A stretch of 64,000 nucleotides of DNA from Nageia nagi. Taxonomy: Eukaryota; Pinophyta. The notes beneath the pieces are model-generated. The model was given only the letters and a program-made list of their open reading frames with translations. It was not told the DNA's origin and ran no database searches. Made by a program: the position numbers and the translations under genes. Of this stretch, positions 1 to 10,439 are shown one piece after another. The stretch's first letter is position 1; each line of letters opens with the position of its first letter. The stretch spans positions 1,054,001 through 1,118,000 of the forward strand of contig JBITNC010000001.1 of assembly GCA_050084985.1 (NCBI GenBank), written 5' to 3'.

Positions 1-782
1 TTGAGTTTACCTCACACTCTTGGTGTGTTAAGAAAGGACTTGCCACCTTGATGAAAGGATCAGTAAAGGATGACCTTTATATTATGGATCAAGTACCTTC
101 AAAGATTTGTCTTGCTGCAAATGTTTGTTCAAAGGGTAGTCTTTGGCATCAACGATTAGGGCACCTTAACCACAAGAGTGTTCAAGATATGAAAACTCAA
201 GCACTTGTGGAAGGTTTACCTAATATTTCAACCACAATTGGTCTCTGTGAAAGGTGCATTCTAGGAAAGATGAATAGGCAAAAGTTTGAAAAAGATAAGG
301 CAACTCAGGCTACTTATCCTCTTCAGCTTGTGCATTCAGATTTGATGGGTCCTTTTTAGACTGTCCCTAGGGGGAGCTTCTTATATTCTGACCTTCATTG
401 ATGACTTCAGTAGGATGACATTTGGTTATCTACTTGAGCACAAGGATCAAACTTTTGATAGGTATAGAGACTTCAAGGCACTTGTTGAAAATCAAACTAA
501 TTTTAAGATCAAGATGCTAAGATTTGATAATGGGGGTGAATATAATAGCAATGAGTTTAACGACTATTGTGTTAAACATGGGATCAAGCGATAATTCACA
601 ATCCCTTACACCCCTCAGCAAAATGGAGTTGCTGAAAGGAAGAATCGCACCATTATGGAAATGGCAAGATGCATGTTGGGTAACCTTCCTAGTTTCTTAT
701 GGGGAGAAGTCATTCACACTGCTATTCACACCCTAAATAGGTGTCCTACTAAGGCAATTGAAGGTAAAACTCCATATGAGAA
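1..782 (+). pseudogene. copia GAG-pre-integrase and integrase core fragment
   Basis: Translated pieces carry the integrase zinc-binding region (WHQRLGHLNHKS, then CERCILGK) at about 145-270. An HSDLMGPF stretch and the integrase core follow, including RFDNGGEY near 520-545 and the downstream QQNGVAERKN motif near 615-645. Stop codons at 358-360 and 592-594 and at least one frame change break it. The zinc-binding Cys pair is intact here but lost in copy 2. This was copia integrase, which joins element cDNA to host DNA; this copy is dead. Confidence 0.85.
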
Positions 783-960
783 ATTTTCGTGGTAAGCTTT
801 TCATGGTAAGTTTGCTCTACGTGAGAAACTTCTTGTACAAATTTTGAGCATAAAATTAATATACCTCCGTGGTAAGTTCACTCTACATGAGGAACTTGTT
901 GTACATTCTAGACCTTCGTGGTGAGTTTGCTCTATGTGAGAAACTCGTTGTACAATTTTT
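783..960 (+). repeat. tandem repeats in the copia 3' UTR
   Basis: About three diverged units of 60-70 bp share the core GTGGTAAGTTYRCTCTACRTGAG followed by AACTTSTTGTACA. The same motif occurs once or twice in the 3' UTR of copy 2 near 10570-10620, so it belongs to the element family. The coding-to-repeat junction near 780 marks where pol was lost. Confidence 0.6.
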
Positions 961-1440
961 ATGCTCTATTTAAAATCAACACATGTCTATATACAATAGG
1001 TGACTATGAGTGATGGCTTGGCATCTCCGTGATGGCTTATAGTGTACCATTAATCAGTTATTTATAAGATGGCATTATTTGATTCTCTTATTTGAATATA
1101 AGATGCATCTAACTGATTTTGTTCATGAGTTGCTTGTAGCATGCAGGATCTTCTTCAGAAATGCAGGTTACTCACCTTGTGAAAGCAAGCTCATGGAGAC
1201 TCACATGTCAGCTTAAAGTTGATCGACTACTATGTACAGTGAAACCAATTGTGGTTAATGATTATATTGTAAACCATTTTTTGTCAAATGGTAATGTAGT
1301 GAATCTCATACTAGTTCTCAAAAATATTCTCAAATATGTAAATGTTCTCATCTCCACTTGTATCTCTATGGAGGAGAACTCTCTCTTACTCTCTCTCTTC
1401 TCTCTTCTATGCTCTATCCCAATATTGTATTAAGGGGCAG

Positions 1441-1923
1441 TGTTAGAATTTGTAATGAAATATTGTGAATATCTAAACTCCTTGTAAATTCAATTAATCA
1501 CTTAAGGATATGTAGATACCTTAAGAGATTAATTGAATTCTTTAATATGTAGACTTTGACTTTACCAAAGTGGTTAGTTGGTAGGTTGAAGTTATGTGAT
1601 ACATTTAATGTAACCCTAACCTTACCCTTGGGTTAAAGGAAGGTTAGGGAGGTGCTCTCAAGCTATAAATAGAGGGCCTCTCCTCTTGTAACATAACTAA
1701 GTTCTTGAAGTAAGATTACTCTACTAGTTGTGTAGGAGAGGAAGAGTATAGTTGTAAGAGGGGCATACTTGAGAATTGAGATACTAGTTGTGGATGTACT
1801 CCCAAGGAGGGAGGAACCACATTACACTTGTGTTATCTTGAGTGATTGTGTTATCTTGTGTATAATTGAGTTTCCTAGTCTTAGGTCCTAGAGGATTTGT
1901 TTAGATATAATTCAAATCCTTCA
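1441..1923 (+). repeat. copia LTR (family A, copy 1, 3' LTR)
   Basis: It starts TGTTAGAATT directly after a purine tract and ends near TCCTTCA. It contains a promoter-like TATAAATAG at 1664-1672. Landmarks shared with the LTRs at 6370 and 11226 include a 'cttaaggata...taccttaag' segment, 'cccttgggtaaa', the TATA box and 'gtggatgtactcc'. The 3' end is set by similarity of the three copies and may be off by some bases. Confidence 0.75.
1664..1672 (+). promoter_or_regulatory. LTR TATA box
   Basis: TATAAATAG lies in the middle of the LTR. The same position holds TATAAATAT at 6592-6600 and TATAAATAG at 11448-11456 in the sister LTRs. This conservation supports it as the retrotransposon core promoter. 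Confidence 0.6.
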
Positions 1924-1929
1924 ATTTTT

Positions 1930-2423
1930 GCTACGGTATGGAAGGAAGTGTTATACCACCATTCTGCCAAAGATAACCACTTAACCCATTATGTTTGTTT
2001 ATCAGATACAAAACAACAAAGATATCCTTCCAAACATTTGTTCACTATCTCAATTTGCCCATTAGATTGAGGATGATAAGATGAGCTATGAGCTAATTGA
2101 GTACCGAGATAAGAAAATAATTCTATCCAAAAATTCCCAGTGAAAATGGGATCTCTGTCACTTACAATAATCTTTGGGTTTCCATGTAATTTTTGAACTA
2201 TCTCCATGAATGCAGTAGCGACTGTACTAGCTTTGAAGGGATGGGATAGTGCACAAAAGTGTGCATACTTGGTAAGTTTATCAACAACCACCATGATGAC
2301 ACTCTTTCTTTTGGACTTGGGTAGACCCGTGATAAAATCCATTGAAACTTCCTCCCAACATTGACTTGGAATGGGTAATGGTTGTAAAAGACCTAGTGTA
2401 GCTAATATAGGAGCTTTGCACAT
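1930..2423 (-). pseudogene. gypsy integrase core fragment
   Basis: The minus-strand translation gives an integrase core. SMDFITGLPKSK holds the first catalytic Asp, IIVSDRDPIF the second, and SSYHPQSNGQIEIVNKCLE carries the Glu helix. The spacing is typical of Ty3/gypsy integrases. Upstream (higher coordinates) it runs straight into an RT thumb remnant (EYLKEAMCKAPIL), so RNase H and the integrase zinc finger are deleted. The order and the LPIP-W-EVSMDFI context are diagnostic of gypsy. Confidence 0.85.
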
Positions 2424-2940
2424 TGCTTCTTTAAGATATTCAAAGGCCTTAGTTGCTTATAGAGTCCAAGAAAATGCATCTTTCTTTAGTAATGTTGTTA
2501 GAGGTGCAGCGATTCGCCCATAATTCTTAACAAACTTGCAATAATACCCTGTTAACCCCAAAAATCCTTTAAGGTGCCTTACGGTTGTGGGAAGTCTTCA
2601 TTCCTTGATGGCTTTAATTTTGTTAGGGTCTAGCTTAAATGTTTGGACATCTAGTGAGCATAATTGTACAATTACACCTCTTCTTTGCTTCCTCAAAAGT
2701 TTTGTCATGCCATTAGAGCTGATTATCTTACAATCTTTCACTTCGATACCCCTTAATTCAAACTCTTTTCCTTCCCAGGAAAATTTCATGAAAAGTTTTT
2801 TAAAATTAAAAGCCACTATTCCCAATGATTGTAACCATTGGACCCCCAAGATAATATCATTAGCACGCATTGGAATGGCAATCATTGGACTTTTCAGTAC
2901 ATATTCCCCCATGGTTAGATTGAAACTCTGGCACTAGATA
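2424..2940 (-). pseudogene. gypsy protease C-terminus fused to RT thumb remnant
   Basis: The minus strand encodes DIILGVQWLQSLG, typical of the C-terminal part of plant gypsy retropepsins. It is followed after about 60 residues by RT C-terminal motifs (LDPNKIKAIKEW, then [11 protein letters not shown]). In intact elements several hundred residues, including the YxDD catalytic box, lie between them. The junction is in one reading frame near 2690, so the internal deletion was frame-preserving or has since been fused. Confidence 0.75.
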
Positions 2941-3105
2941 TACGAAGCAATTCAAATCTTTGGCTATCTTGGAATGAATAAAATTATGTGTACTACCATA
3001 GTAAATCAACACTATTACCTTTTTCTTCTTGATATATCCTTCTATCTTGAGAGTTTGAGGAGTAGTAATTATAGCCAATGCATTACAAGATATGGTGGGA
3101 GTCAT
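2860..3105 (-). pseudogene. gypsy retropepsin-like protease, N-terminal part
   Basis: A minus-strand peptide contains KKVIVLIYYGSTHNFIHSK. This corresponds to the plant gypsy protease active-site region, usually VLIDSGSTHNFI. The expected Asp-Ser-Gly reads Tyr-Tyr-Gly, so the catalytic Asp is lost. It precedes the LGVQWL segment in a different frame, indicating a frameshift between them. Confidence 0.75.
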
Positions 3106-3258
3106 TTCTTTAGTAGTAATCTCTTCTAATTCTTTGGGTGTGGATGATTTTTCTTCTTCTTCTTCTTCCTCTTCACATTATATGTAGAATAATTTATTCT
3201 CCCCACACTTATGTCCTTTACTATACTTGCTATCACAATTGAAGCATAGACCCTTTGC

Positions 3259-4314
3259 TCATCTTTCATCCATTTGTTGAGGTGTCAACCTTGTAGGTTT
3301 AGGTAAGTGAGAAGAAGGAACATTATTTTCTTTATAGGTGTTCGAGGGGAACCTTTTAGTAGCCATTGCCATATTTTTACTTTCAACCTTCCTTTCCATC
3401 CTAAAAGCCATCTCTAAGGATGTTGGTTCAAACAGACGCACCTCATGTTGAATGTTATCCTTTAAGGTTCCCATAAAGAGATCCAACAATCTATCACTTG
3501 GTATGTCATTCACTCTAAGACTCAACTTTTGAAATTGTTGAATGTGCTCCATCACTAAACCTTTTTGCCTTAGATTTGTTAATTGAGTACAGAAGGAATT
3601 ATTCTTAAAATCCTCATGGTAGGTTATCAGTTCCTCTATAAAAATGGACCAAGATATAATAGAACCCTTTTTATGTTCATAAAGCCATTGGTACCATACA
3701 ACCTGCTTAGGCTCTAGATACAAGGATGCAATAGTTACTTTTTGTGATGTTGGTACTTGGTGTAGATCAAAAAAGTGCTCTATTTGAAATATCCAAGTGA
3801 TGGGGTCCTTTCCATCAAACTTCCTCATGTCGATCTTGGGGATTTGGATTCCCCTTGAGAACCATGCTTGATTACTTCCATTAGTAGAAGCATATCCTCC
3901 TGAATTAGGCTTATTAATGAAGGGTTTATCTCCTTGACCAATATCATTATTTTTCTGATAACCCTGGGCCATATCAACATCTTTAGGAATCTTTCCCTTT
4001 GGGTTTTGTATGAGTTGAAAAATCTTTTCCATATTTTGATCCATATTAGTTGCCAACTCTTCCCTCAAACTGATTAAATCAATTGATCTTACCATCCCTT
4101 TTGTCAAATCCCTTTTTAATTCCTCCAAATCACCCTTTTTTACACACCCTTTAACCAATTCTTCCAATTGGGATATTCGAAAGGATATGTATTCACTTTC
4201 TGCTATAGTCATGGATGAACCCTTTGGAGGTCTAGTTGGTGTAGCAATTTTTTTTCGATAGCATTTTGAATAAGTATTACTGTGGATTAGGAATTTCCCA
4301 AATGGTTTAGTCAA
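3259..4314 (-). CDS. gypsy Gag polyprotein, open (351 codons)
   Basis: This is the longest retroelement frame in the window. About residues 20-80 are polar and probably helical. The central part (about 160-300) is a retrotransposon gag domain with the pattern FDGKDPITWIFQIEHFF ... ASLYLEPKQVVWYQWL ... ELITYHEDF ... QLTNLRQKGLVMEHIQQFQKL. It ends in a linker rich in Pro and Thr. The zinc knuckle is downstream in another frame near 3200-3245, where Cys codons are visible. Gag would form the virus-like particle. It survives as an open frame although pol is wrecked, and may be read by chance rather than selection. Confidence 0.8.
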   Translation of the reverse strand: MTKPFGKFLIHSNTYSKCYRKKIATPTRPPKGSSMTIAESEYISFRISQLEELVKGCVKKGDLEELKRDLTKGMVRSIDLISLREELATNMDQNMEKIFQLIQNPKGKIPKDVDMAQGYQKNNDIGQGDKPFINKPNSGGYASTNGSNQAWFSRGIQIPKIDMRKFDGKDPITWIFQIEHFFDLHQVPTSQKVTIASLYLEPKQVVWYQWLYEHKKGSIISWSIFIEELITYHEDFKNNSFCTQLTNLRQKGLVMEHIQQFQKLSLRVNDIPSDRLLDLFMGTLKDNIQHEVRLFEPTSLEMAFRMERKVESKNMAMATKRFPSNTYKENNVPSSHLPKPTRLTPQQMDER

Positions 4315-5536
4315 AGGTCCTCATAGGAGTGTCCAATTCTCACAAACCATGATATACCATAGGGTCCAACAATAGTACTCAGCCTAATATTTCAAAGCAC
4401 CAACCAAAGAGGATAGACCTTACCCTTGGCCGTACTACCTAACTACCTTTTGGTATGTGTGGGCAATCTCCCCAAGTGTTGTTCTCAGTGTATTGCAAAA
4501 AAAGGATGGTCAAAAGGTTAACTTAGTTGGTTTCGGGATTCTAGGGGGTCTCCCTATATACGCAAGGTACGTGGGAGCTCAAATCTGTGATAGTGTTGTC
4601 TAATGCACAACCGTTCGAAAAGGGCCCTTGCTAATATACTTGCAGTATGTGAGGGAATCCTAAAGGACCTCTCTATATACCATGTATGTGCATAAGAATG
4701 ATGGCCTCTCTATATACTCAAAGGTATGTGAGAGAATCCAATAGTGGCCTAAGCGATATACTACGAGTACGTTGTAGGAGACCATAATTCCCCGGGATGT
4801 AGTGCTGGCAAAGTAATGATAGCTCCTATGTTTAAAGACACTAGAACATGTCTATACCTACAACACTCTCCTCTTTATCCTCTTTCTAACAGCTTTTGAA
4901 TCACCCCAAATAGACCTTCCAATCAAAATATATGCAAATTTTAAAAAATTGTACCTTTTTAAACCGTGATTTGGAGACTGTTCTATTGTCCGACCTTCCA
5001 ACTAATGTAAATCTAAAATTTTGGCCTTTTAGAGTCTGAAATTTCTACCTATGGTAGCCTCAGATGTCTTATTTTCAATTCCATAGGTTTAGTCAAATTT
5101 TTATATTCCAAAAGGAAATGGCTGCAACTTTCCCAAAATGTGTTGATTTTTAGATTTTTTAGAAGAGAGAACTTGTACGAAGTGCCATGTATCACCTATT
5201 TATTCCTAGACCTTGAAAATTGTACCAAATAAACTTCAATCCATACCCTAACCAATACAATAGGTTTCACATAGTTTGGATCTATAAAACTTCAGATATA
5301 CACTTTTTAGCTGGAATACCTATTTCAGACCTGCTTTTGAGACTAGTCACAAACTTTAACTTCCCCTGAGTGTAACTTGCAAAATATAGAGAATTAGGAG
5401 CTAAAATTTGAATTAAAACTTTTTCAGTGTGTCTTATAAAAACCCAATAAAGTTTGGAATCTAAAACCTTGCAAAACAAAATTGGGAGCAAAAATTCCAC
5501 GATGACTAGTTTTGAGTCGTGAAACCATAGAATCGT
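4315..5536 (-). other. gypsy leader between PBS and gag
   Basis: This 1.2-kb stretch lies between the primer binding site and gag on the minus strand. It contains several near-repeats of 'ctatatac...gtatgtgagg(g)aatcc' between about 4550 and 4760. I see no convincing coding sequence. A short minus-strand frame at 5282-5551 is considered fortuitous. Confidence 0.45.
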
Positions 5537-5550
5537 CTGCTCTGACACCA
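5537..5550 (-). promoter_or_regulatory. gypsy primer binding site
   Basis: The minus strand reads TGGTGTCAGAGCAG two bases inside the LTR end. It matches the initiator-Met tRNA type of PBS (TGGTATCAGAGC) with one difference in the core. It fixes the inner boundary of the LTR and the minus-strand orientation. Confidence 0.8.
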
Positions 5551-5552
5551 AA

Positions 5553-5892
5553 TGTTATGAACAAAGTTCCCAAAATAGCATAAAATCATGAGAGAAAGAG
5601 CTCAAATCCTTGAATAAGAGATAAAATCTATAATAAGATACTTCAAGGGGGAAACCTCCTTTACATCACATCAAATACACAACAATAGACAATACAAATG
5701 ATAATACCTCCTTAGTATATATAGGAGTCCAAGGGGTGCCACTACAATGAAAGGACACTAGCTAACATAACAATAATAATGTCTAGCTGACATAACAATA
5801 ATAATGTAAGGGAATACCAATAACCATAGTGGGCTTCTATGGGACACATAATAACAATATATGGGCTACATGAGTAGTATAGGGACCTAACA
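5553..5892 (-). repeat. gypsy 5' LTR (340 bp)
   Basis: On the + strand it begins TGTTATGAAC and ends GGACCTAACA, giving TGTTA/TAACA terminal inverted bases. The PBS lies immediately inside. The outer edge at 5892/5893 meets copia 3' UTR sequence exactly, which indicates insertion into a copia copy. Confidence 0.8.
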
Positions 5893-6369
5893 GGAACTCA
5901 TATGTGCATGCTCTATTTTGTAATGATAATCAACACATATTTTATATACAAGTGCCTATGATTTTTTAGCATAGCATCTTTATGATGACTTATAGTGCAC
6001 CATTGATTAGTTCATGATAGCATTTATGTGATTCATCTATCCTTGATGAGATGAATATATTGCATCTAATTGATCATATTATTTGAATTACTTATGACTT
6101 GTAGGTTATTTTGAGATTATAGGTTACTTACCTCAAATATGAAGGCTCTTGGAGACTCTTCATGACTTCTAGTTGGATGACTACTTCATGTACATTGAAA
6201 CTAGTTATCGTTAATGATTGTATTTGGTAAAGTAATGAGTTTCAAACTAAATCTTTCTTACTTCATAAATATATAAAAAGTTACCATCTTTATTATATCC
6301 ATTTGGAGGAGAACTCTCTTATTTTCTTCTCTCTTATTCGTTCTATCCCAATATTGCATTAAGGGGGAG
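5893..6369 (+). mobile_element. copia family A 3' UTR fragment
   Basis: It begins GGAACTCATATGTGCATGC, matching the internal 3' UTR of the copy at 10700 onward, and continues collinearly to the purine tract AAGGGGGAG at 6361-6369. Its pol part is missing to the left, where the gypsy LTR starts. It therefore belongs to a copia copy cut by the gypsy insertion and a later deletion. Confidence 0.75.
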
Positions 6370-6883
6370 TGTTAGAATGTATAATGCATTATTTTAAAGG
6401 TTATGTAATAATATTCTATGTAAATTCACTAATACTTAAAGGTAGCATTTGATACCTTAAGTATTTCAGTGAATATGATAATGTAACTTGTCCTGCACTC
6501 CATGTCATGAGCATGCCCCTTGGGTAAAATGATGTGCATGTCATGCTTTTGTACATTGGATAAAAGGGTGATCTAAGGAGTGATTTTGGATTATAAATAT
6601 AAGTATCCCTCTTTGTGATTACACATCAATTTGTGAAGTAAAATTATGCTAGTGGAGAGTGTTTAGGAGTTGAGGTTAGAAAGTTTGTAAGAGTTCATAT
6701 TTGTTAAGAAAAGAGATCTAGTTAGTGGATGTACTCCTAGTTGGCAAAACCACTTACATCTTGTGTTATTTTTGTGAGATTACTTTGTGAGTTTGTTAGA
6801 TGTGTATTATAAGCTTTCATATGATCTTGGAGTTTATATTTACATCTATTATAGTTCAATTCTCTTAAGTTTACCATTCTTCA
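6370..6883 (+). repeat. copia LTR (family A, middle copy)
   Basis: It starts TGTTAGAATGTATAATGC after a polypurine tract. TATAAATAT lies at 6592-6600. The end near TTCTTCA at 6883 is placed by comparison with the other two LTRs. It can be read both as the 3' LTR of the 5893 fragment and as the 5' LTR of the copy that follows. No clear tRNA primer site is visible just downstream. Confidence 0.7.
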
Positions 6884-7049
6884 AAAGTTGCTTCAATCAC
6901 GTCAAGGGGAAGATGAAAATGTGGTTATCTACTTGAACAAAATCATTAACTTAAGGACCCAACTTGTTACTTGTAGGTGCAATTGGATTAATGATGAGTT
7001 TATGGTCTTCATCATTCTTCAAAGCATTTTTTAAAAGTTTGAAAACTTT

Positions 7050-7545
7050 ATAATGGTTACGGAAATAAGGCTTGATGATGAAGAAGAAGTCTTCTCCTTT
7101 GAAAACCTTTTTAGACTCTTTTTGAAGTATGATGAAATCCTTAACAAAAAGACATTGATTTCTTCTCCTAAATATAATAACATTACTCTTGGAGCAACCA
7201 AAACTCTTTTCAAGAAGAAGTTCAACTATTAAAATAAATCTTATCCTACTTCTTTCAAAAGGTTTGAAAAAAGAGGCAATGGCAATAACAATAGTAGGAA
7301 CAATGGCAATAATGGCAACAACAGGAACAACAACAATAGTAGCAGGAACAATTGCAACAACAACTATTTCAAGCAAAGAGATGGAAAAAGTAAAATAAAT
7401 AATCCATATCTTAAAAAAAAATTTGATAGTAATTGTAACTATTATGGCATCCAAGGTCATAAAAAAGTAGATTACTACAAAAAGAAAAAATAGAAAAAGA
7501 ACAAAGGTAATGGAAATGTAAAAAAAATCAAAGGAAAGAAGAATA
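7050..7545 (+). pseudogene. copia gag remnant with Asn-rich tract and zinc knuckle
   Basis: The + strand encodes an acidic stretch, then KRGNGNNNSRNNGNNGNNR-type Asn-rich sequence at about 7265-7370. A CNYYGIQGHKKVDYYKK zinc knuckle follows near 7435-7485. Two of the three Cys ligands have become Tyr. The Asn tract, made of 'aacaat/aggcaat' codons, also opens long fortuitous frames on the minus strand, which are not genes. Confidence 0.65.
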
Positions 7546-7559
7546 TTTAAGTTTATTTT

Positions 7560-7858
7560 AATGTGATGCTCTACTCCATTTCTCACTCTTTTTTGTCTAA
7601 TTAGATTGTTGACTTTGGTTGCACTAATCACCTATGCTTTGAAAAAGAAAAATTTGAGAAATTTCACAAGTATAAAAAAGATGCAATTGTGATAAGTGAT
7701 AACTCTACTCTTGAATTCCAAGGCATTGGAAGTGTGTTAATTCATAGTAAGGTTCTTAAAAATGTACTCTATGTTCTTAAGCTTATGATGAACCTTTTCT
7801 CTATGATCCAAGTTGCTAGAAAATGGTTCTCTTTTAAGTTTGACTCTCAATCCTAGTG
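7560..7858 (+). pseudogene. copia aspartic protease remnant
   Basis: The translation includes IVDFGCTNHLCFEK near 7605-7650, in the place of the copia protease active site D-S-G-(A/C)-(S/T)-x-H. The Ser is replaced by Phe. It is followed by the typical GIGSVLIHSKVLKNVLYV stretch and then a stop codon at 7855-7857. Confidence 0.7.
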
Positions 7859-7859
7859 T

Positions 7860-8880
7860 ATGAAGAAAGGACTTACAACATTAGTTAAAGGGTCAATAAA
7901 AGATTATCTCTATGTTATAGATCAAGTTCTAAAAAAGATGTGTCTTGCTACAAATGTATTTTCTAGTGGTAATCTTTGGCACCAACATTTAGGGCACCTT
8001 AACCATAAGAGTATTCAAGTCATGAAAGACCAAGAACTTGTGGAAGGTTTGCTTTTAATTTCTTCTTCAGTTGGTCTAAAAGATAAGGCAATGAAAGCAT
8101 CTAAATCTCTTCAACTTGTGCATTCAGATTTGATGGATCTATTTAAAACTAAGTCACTTGGAGGAGCATCTTATGTCTTGATCTTCATTGATAATTTTAG
8201 TAGAATGACCTTAGGGTATCTATTTGAGCACAAGGATCAAACCTTTGTGAGTTTTAATATTTATAAGACCTTTATTAAGAATCAAACTAACCTTAAAATC
8301 AAGATGTTGAGATCAAATAATGGAAGAGAATATACAACAATGAGTTTAATGACTATTGTGCTAAGTATGGAATCAAGAGGTAGTTTACAATTCCATACAC
8401 TCCTCAACAGAATGATGTTGTTGAAAGAAAAAATAGGATAATTATGGAGATGGATAGATGCATACTAGGTAATCTTCCTAGTTTCTTGTGGGGTGAATAT
8501 GAGCACTACTATTTACACCTTGAATAGGTGTGCCATAAAAGCTATTCAATATAAAACTCCTTTTGAGGCATGGTTAGGAAGAAAACCTAATATTTCACAC
8601 CTTAGGGTATTTGGTTGTGTAGCATTCTCCTACATTATTTTTGAGAAAAAGAAGAAGTTAGATAAAAGAGCTAAAAAATGCATCTTTATGGGTTATGATA
8701 GTTAGCATAGAGGCTACAAGCTCTACTCTCCATCCTATAAAGTCATGTTTGTTTCAAGGGATGTAAAGTTTAATGAACTTCCTGAAGAATTTGCTTCTAA
8801 TGAGGATGTTGATGATCCAAATAACTCTTTAGTTGCATCTAGCTGGTTAGATATTGATGTAAATAAGTCACCTTAGGAAC
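7860..8880 (+). pseudogene. copia integrase remnant
   Basis: GAG-pre-integrase LWHQHLGHLNHKSIQVMK (about 7974-8030) is followed by the core IFIDNFSRM with the first Asp. The second catalytic Asp motif reads RSNNGREY instead of RSDNGGEY. The Cys pair seen in copy 1 (CERCILGK) is gone: about 15 residues are missing in frame between VGL and KDKA near 8075. After a frameshift near 8340 the C-terminal segment resumes at 8493-8705 (AWLGRKPNISHLRVFGC, KKCIFMGY). Confidence 0.8.
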
Positions 8881-8939
8881 AAAATTCTTCAAAATAAAGG
8901 GTAACATGACCTTGAACAAATCTTTATTTGCCAAGATTG

Positions 8940-9925
8940 ACAAAAAGCATGAGCCCTCAACCTTCAAAGAAACTTCTAAGCATGAGTGTTAGATGAAAGC
9001 CATGAAAGTGGAGTATGAGGTGCTTATAAAAAATGAAACTTGAGATTTGGTTTCCTATCTTAATGAGAAGAATGTGATTGTTAATAAATGGATCTATAAA
9101 GTCAAGTTCAATTATGTTGAAGATATTAAGAAATAAAAGGTAAGGTTAGTAGCCAAATGTTTTGCTTAAAAATACAATGTAGATTATGAGAAACCTTTGC
9201 TCTCGTGTTAAAGATGCCTACTATTAGAATTATCATTGCTCTTTTTGTAGCTCAAAGATGGAAAGTTTTTCAACTTGACATCAAGAGTGCATTTTTCAAT
9301 GGTGATTTAGATGTAGAAATCTTCATGAATCAACTAGAAGGGTTTATTATGGAAGGTAAAGAATCCTTTGTATGCAAGCTAAAGAAGTCATTATATGGAC
9401 TTAAGTAAGCACCTAAAGCCTAGTACAAGAATATTTTAAGATATTTTACGAACATTGGTTTATCCAAGTGCTTTTTAGACTTTGATTTATATGTGCTCAC
9501 TTAAAGAAAAGATGTGGTCTCGATTCTTCTTTATGTGGATGATCTCTTGATTATTAAAAATAATGATGAAGTCATTCAAGAGTGCATATCCAAACTTAAG
9601 GCAACATTTGAAATGATTGATCTTGATCTCTTGCACTACTATCTTGAAATGCAAGTGTATTAGTACAAAGATTATACTTATCTCAATTAATCAAGTATAT
9701 ATCAAACATCTTGTAAAAGTTTGGAATGGAGTGTAGATATGCTATGATCCTAGTTTCTCTTAGAATCACTATTTCTCTAAGCTCTAACTTTCAGTTAGTT
9801 GATGCTATAGCTTACAGGCAATTAATTGGTAGTCTTTTGTATTTAACTATTTCCAGGCTAGATATTACCTTTGTAATGAATTTGATGGCTCGATTCATGC
9901 AGAAACCATATGTTGAGTAGATCAA
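8940..9925 (+). pseudogene. copia reverse transcriptase remnant
   Basis: It contains the copia RT motifs VNKWIYKVKFN (about 9080), QLDIKSAFFNGDL (about 9270-9310), KLKKSLYGLK (9379-9408) and the intact catalytic LYVDDLLII at about 9529-9555. Stops at 9406, 9421, 9502 and 9661 and an upstream frameshift destroy it. RT copied the element RNA into cDNA. Confidence 0.85.
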
Positions 9926-9941
9926 TGTTATTAAAAAAATC

Positions 9942-10430
9942 TTGAGGTATGTTTCAGGAACTAAGGATCTTGCTCTTAAGTATTCTAAGTTACCCTCATT
10001 TGTTCTCTTTGGATTCTTAGATTCTGATTATCAAAGAGATAAAGATGATAAGAAATCAACCTTTATGTATGTATTTAGCATTGGTTCAAGTGATATCTCT
10101 TGGGCTTCTAAGAAGGAGCCTACTATTTCTCTTTCCACCATAGAAGTTGAATATCATACCATGTTTGTTGCAGCCCAAGAAGCTATTTGGCTAAGGCATC
10201 TTATGAAAAAAATTAGATGTAAGCAAGGTGGCTTATCTTTAATTTCTTCAAATAATCAATTAGTTATTTCTTTGGCTAAGAATCATGTGTTCCATAGAGA
10301 ATAAAACATGTGGAAATCCATGCCCATTTTATCAAGGAGAAGGTTCTTGATGGCATCATACACCTAAAGTATTTTCCATCCACCTTGAACTCTACTGATT
10401 TATTCACCAAGCCCTTCCCAAAAGCTTAGT
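9942..10430 (+). pseudogene. copia RNase H remnant
   Basis: It starts RYVSGTKDLALKYS and carries the copia RNase H motifs FGFLDSDYQRDKDDKKST, ISWASKKEPTISLSTIEVEY and EAIWLRHLM. It stops at 10302-10304, after which the last motif (HAHFI-KEKV ... DLFTKPFP, 10318-10420) continues in other frames. It is relatively well preserved compared with the RT region. Confidence 0.85.
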
Positions 10431-10439
10431 TTTGTAAGC

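Larger units (their letters stand above)
1..1923 (+). mobile_element. Ty1/copia element, 3' part, internally deleted (family A, copy 1)
   Basis: This is the 3' portion of a copia retrotransposon that enters from the left edge. Integrase sequence runs to about 780, then jumps directly into the 3' untranslated region typical of this family. Reverse transcriptase and RNase H are therefore absent. It ends with a purine tract at 1431-1440 and an LTR at 1441-1923. The 3' UTR and LTR can be matched by eye to two further copies at 5893-6883 and 10480-11725. Confidence 0.85.
1924..5892 (-). mobile_element. Ty3/gypsy element, 3'-truncated with two internal deletions
   Basis: Read on the minus strand the order is LTR (5892-5553), primer binding site (5550-5537), long leader, gag (4314-3259), protease (about 3105-2780), a short RT tail (about 2700-2450), and integrase (2423-1930). 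The RT palm and the whole RNase H are missing. No second LTR is seen at the left end, where the sequence abuts the copia LTR at 1923. It is a dead deletion derivative. Confidence 0.85.

Noticed and set aside
1940-1960. Second gypsy LTR starting TGTTAT near 1949
   Set aside because: Only the first six bases match the LTR at 5553; the following sequence does not.
6951-7631. 226-codon minus-strand frame rich in Ile, Val and Phe
   Set aside because: It is the antisense of the Asn-rich copia gag tract on the + strand. Its hydrophobic repeats are the complement of AAC/AAT codons.
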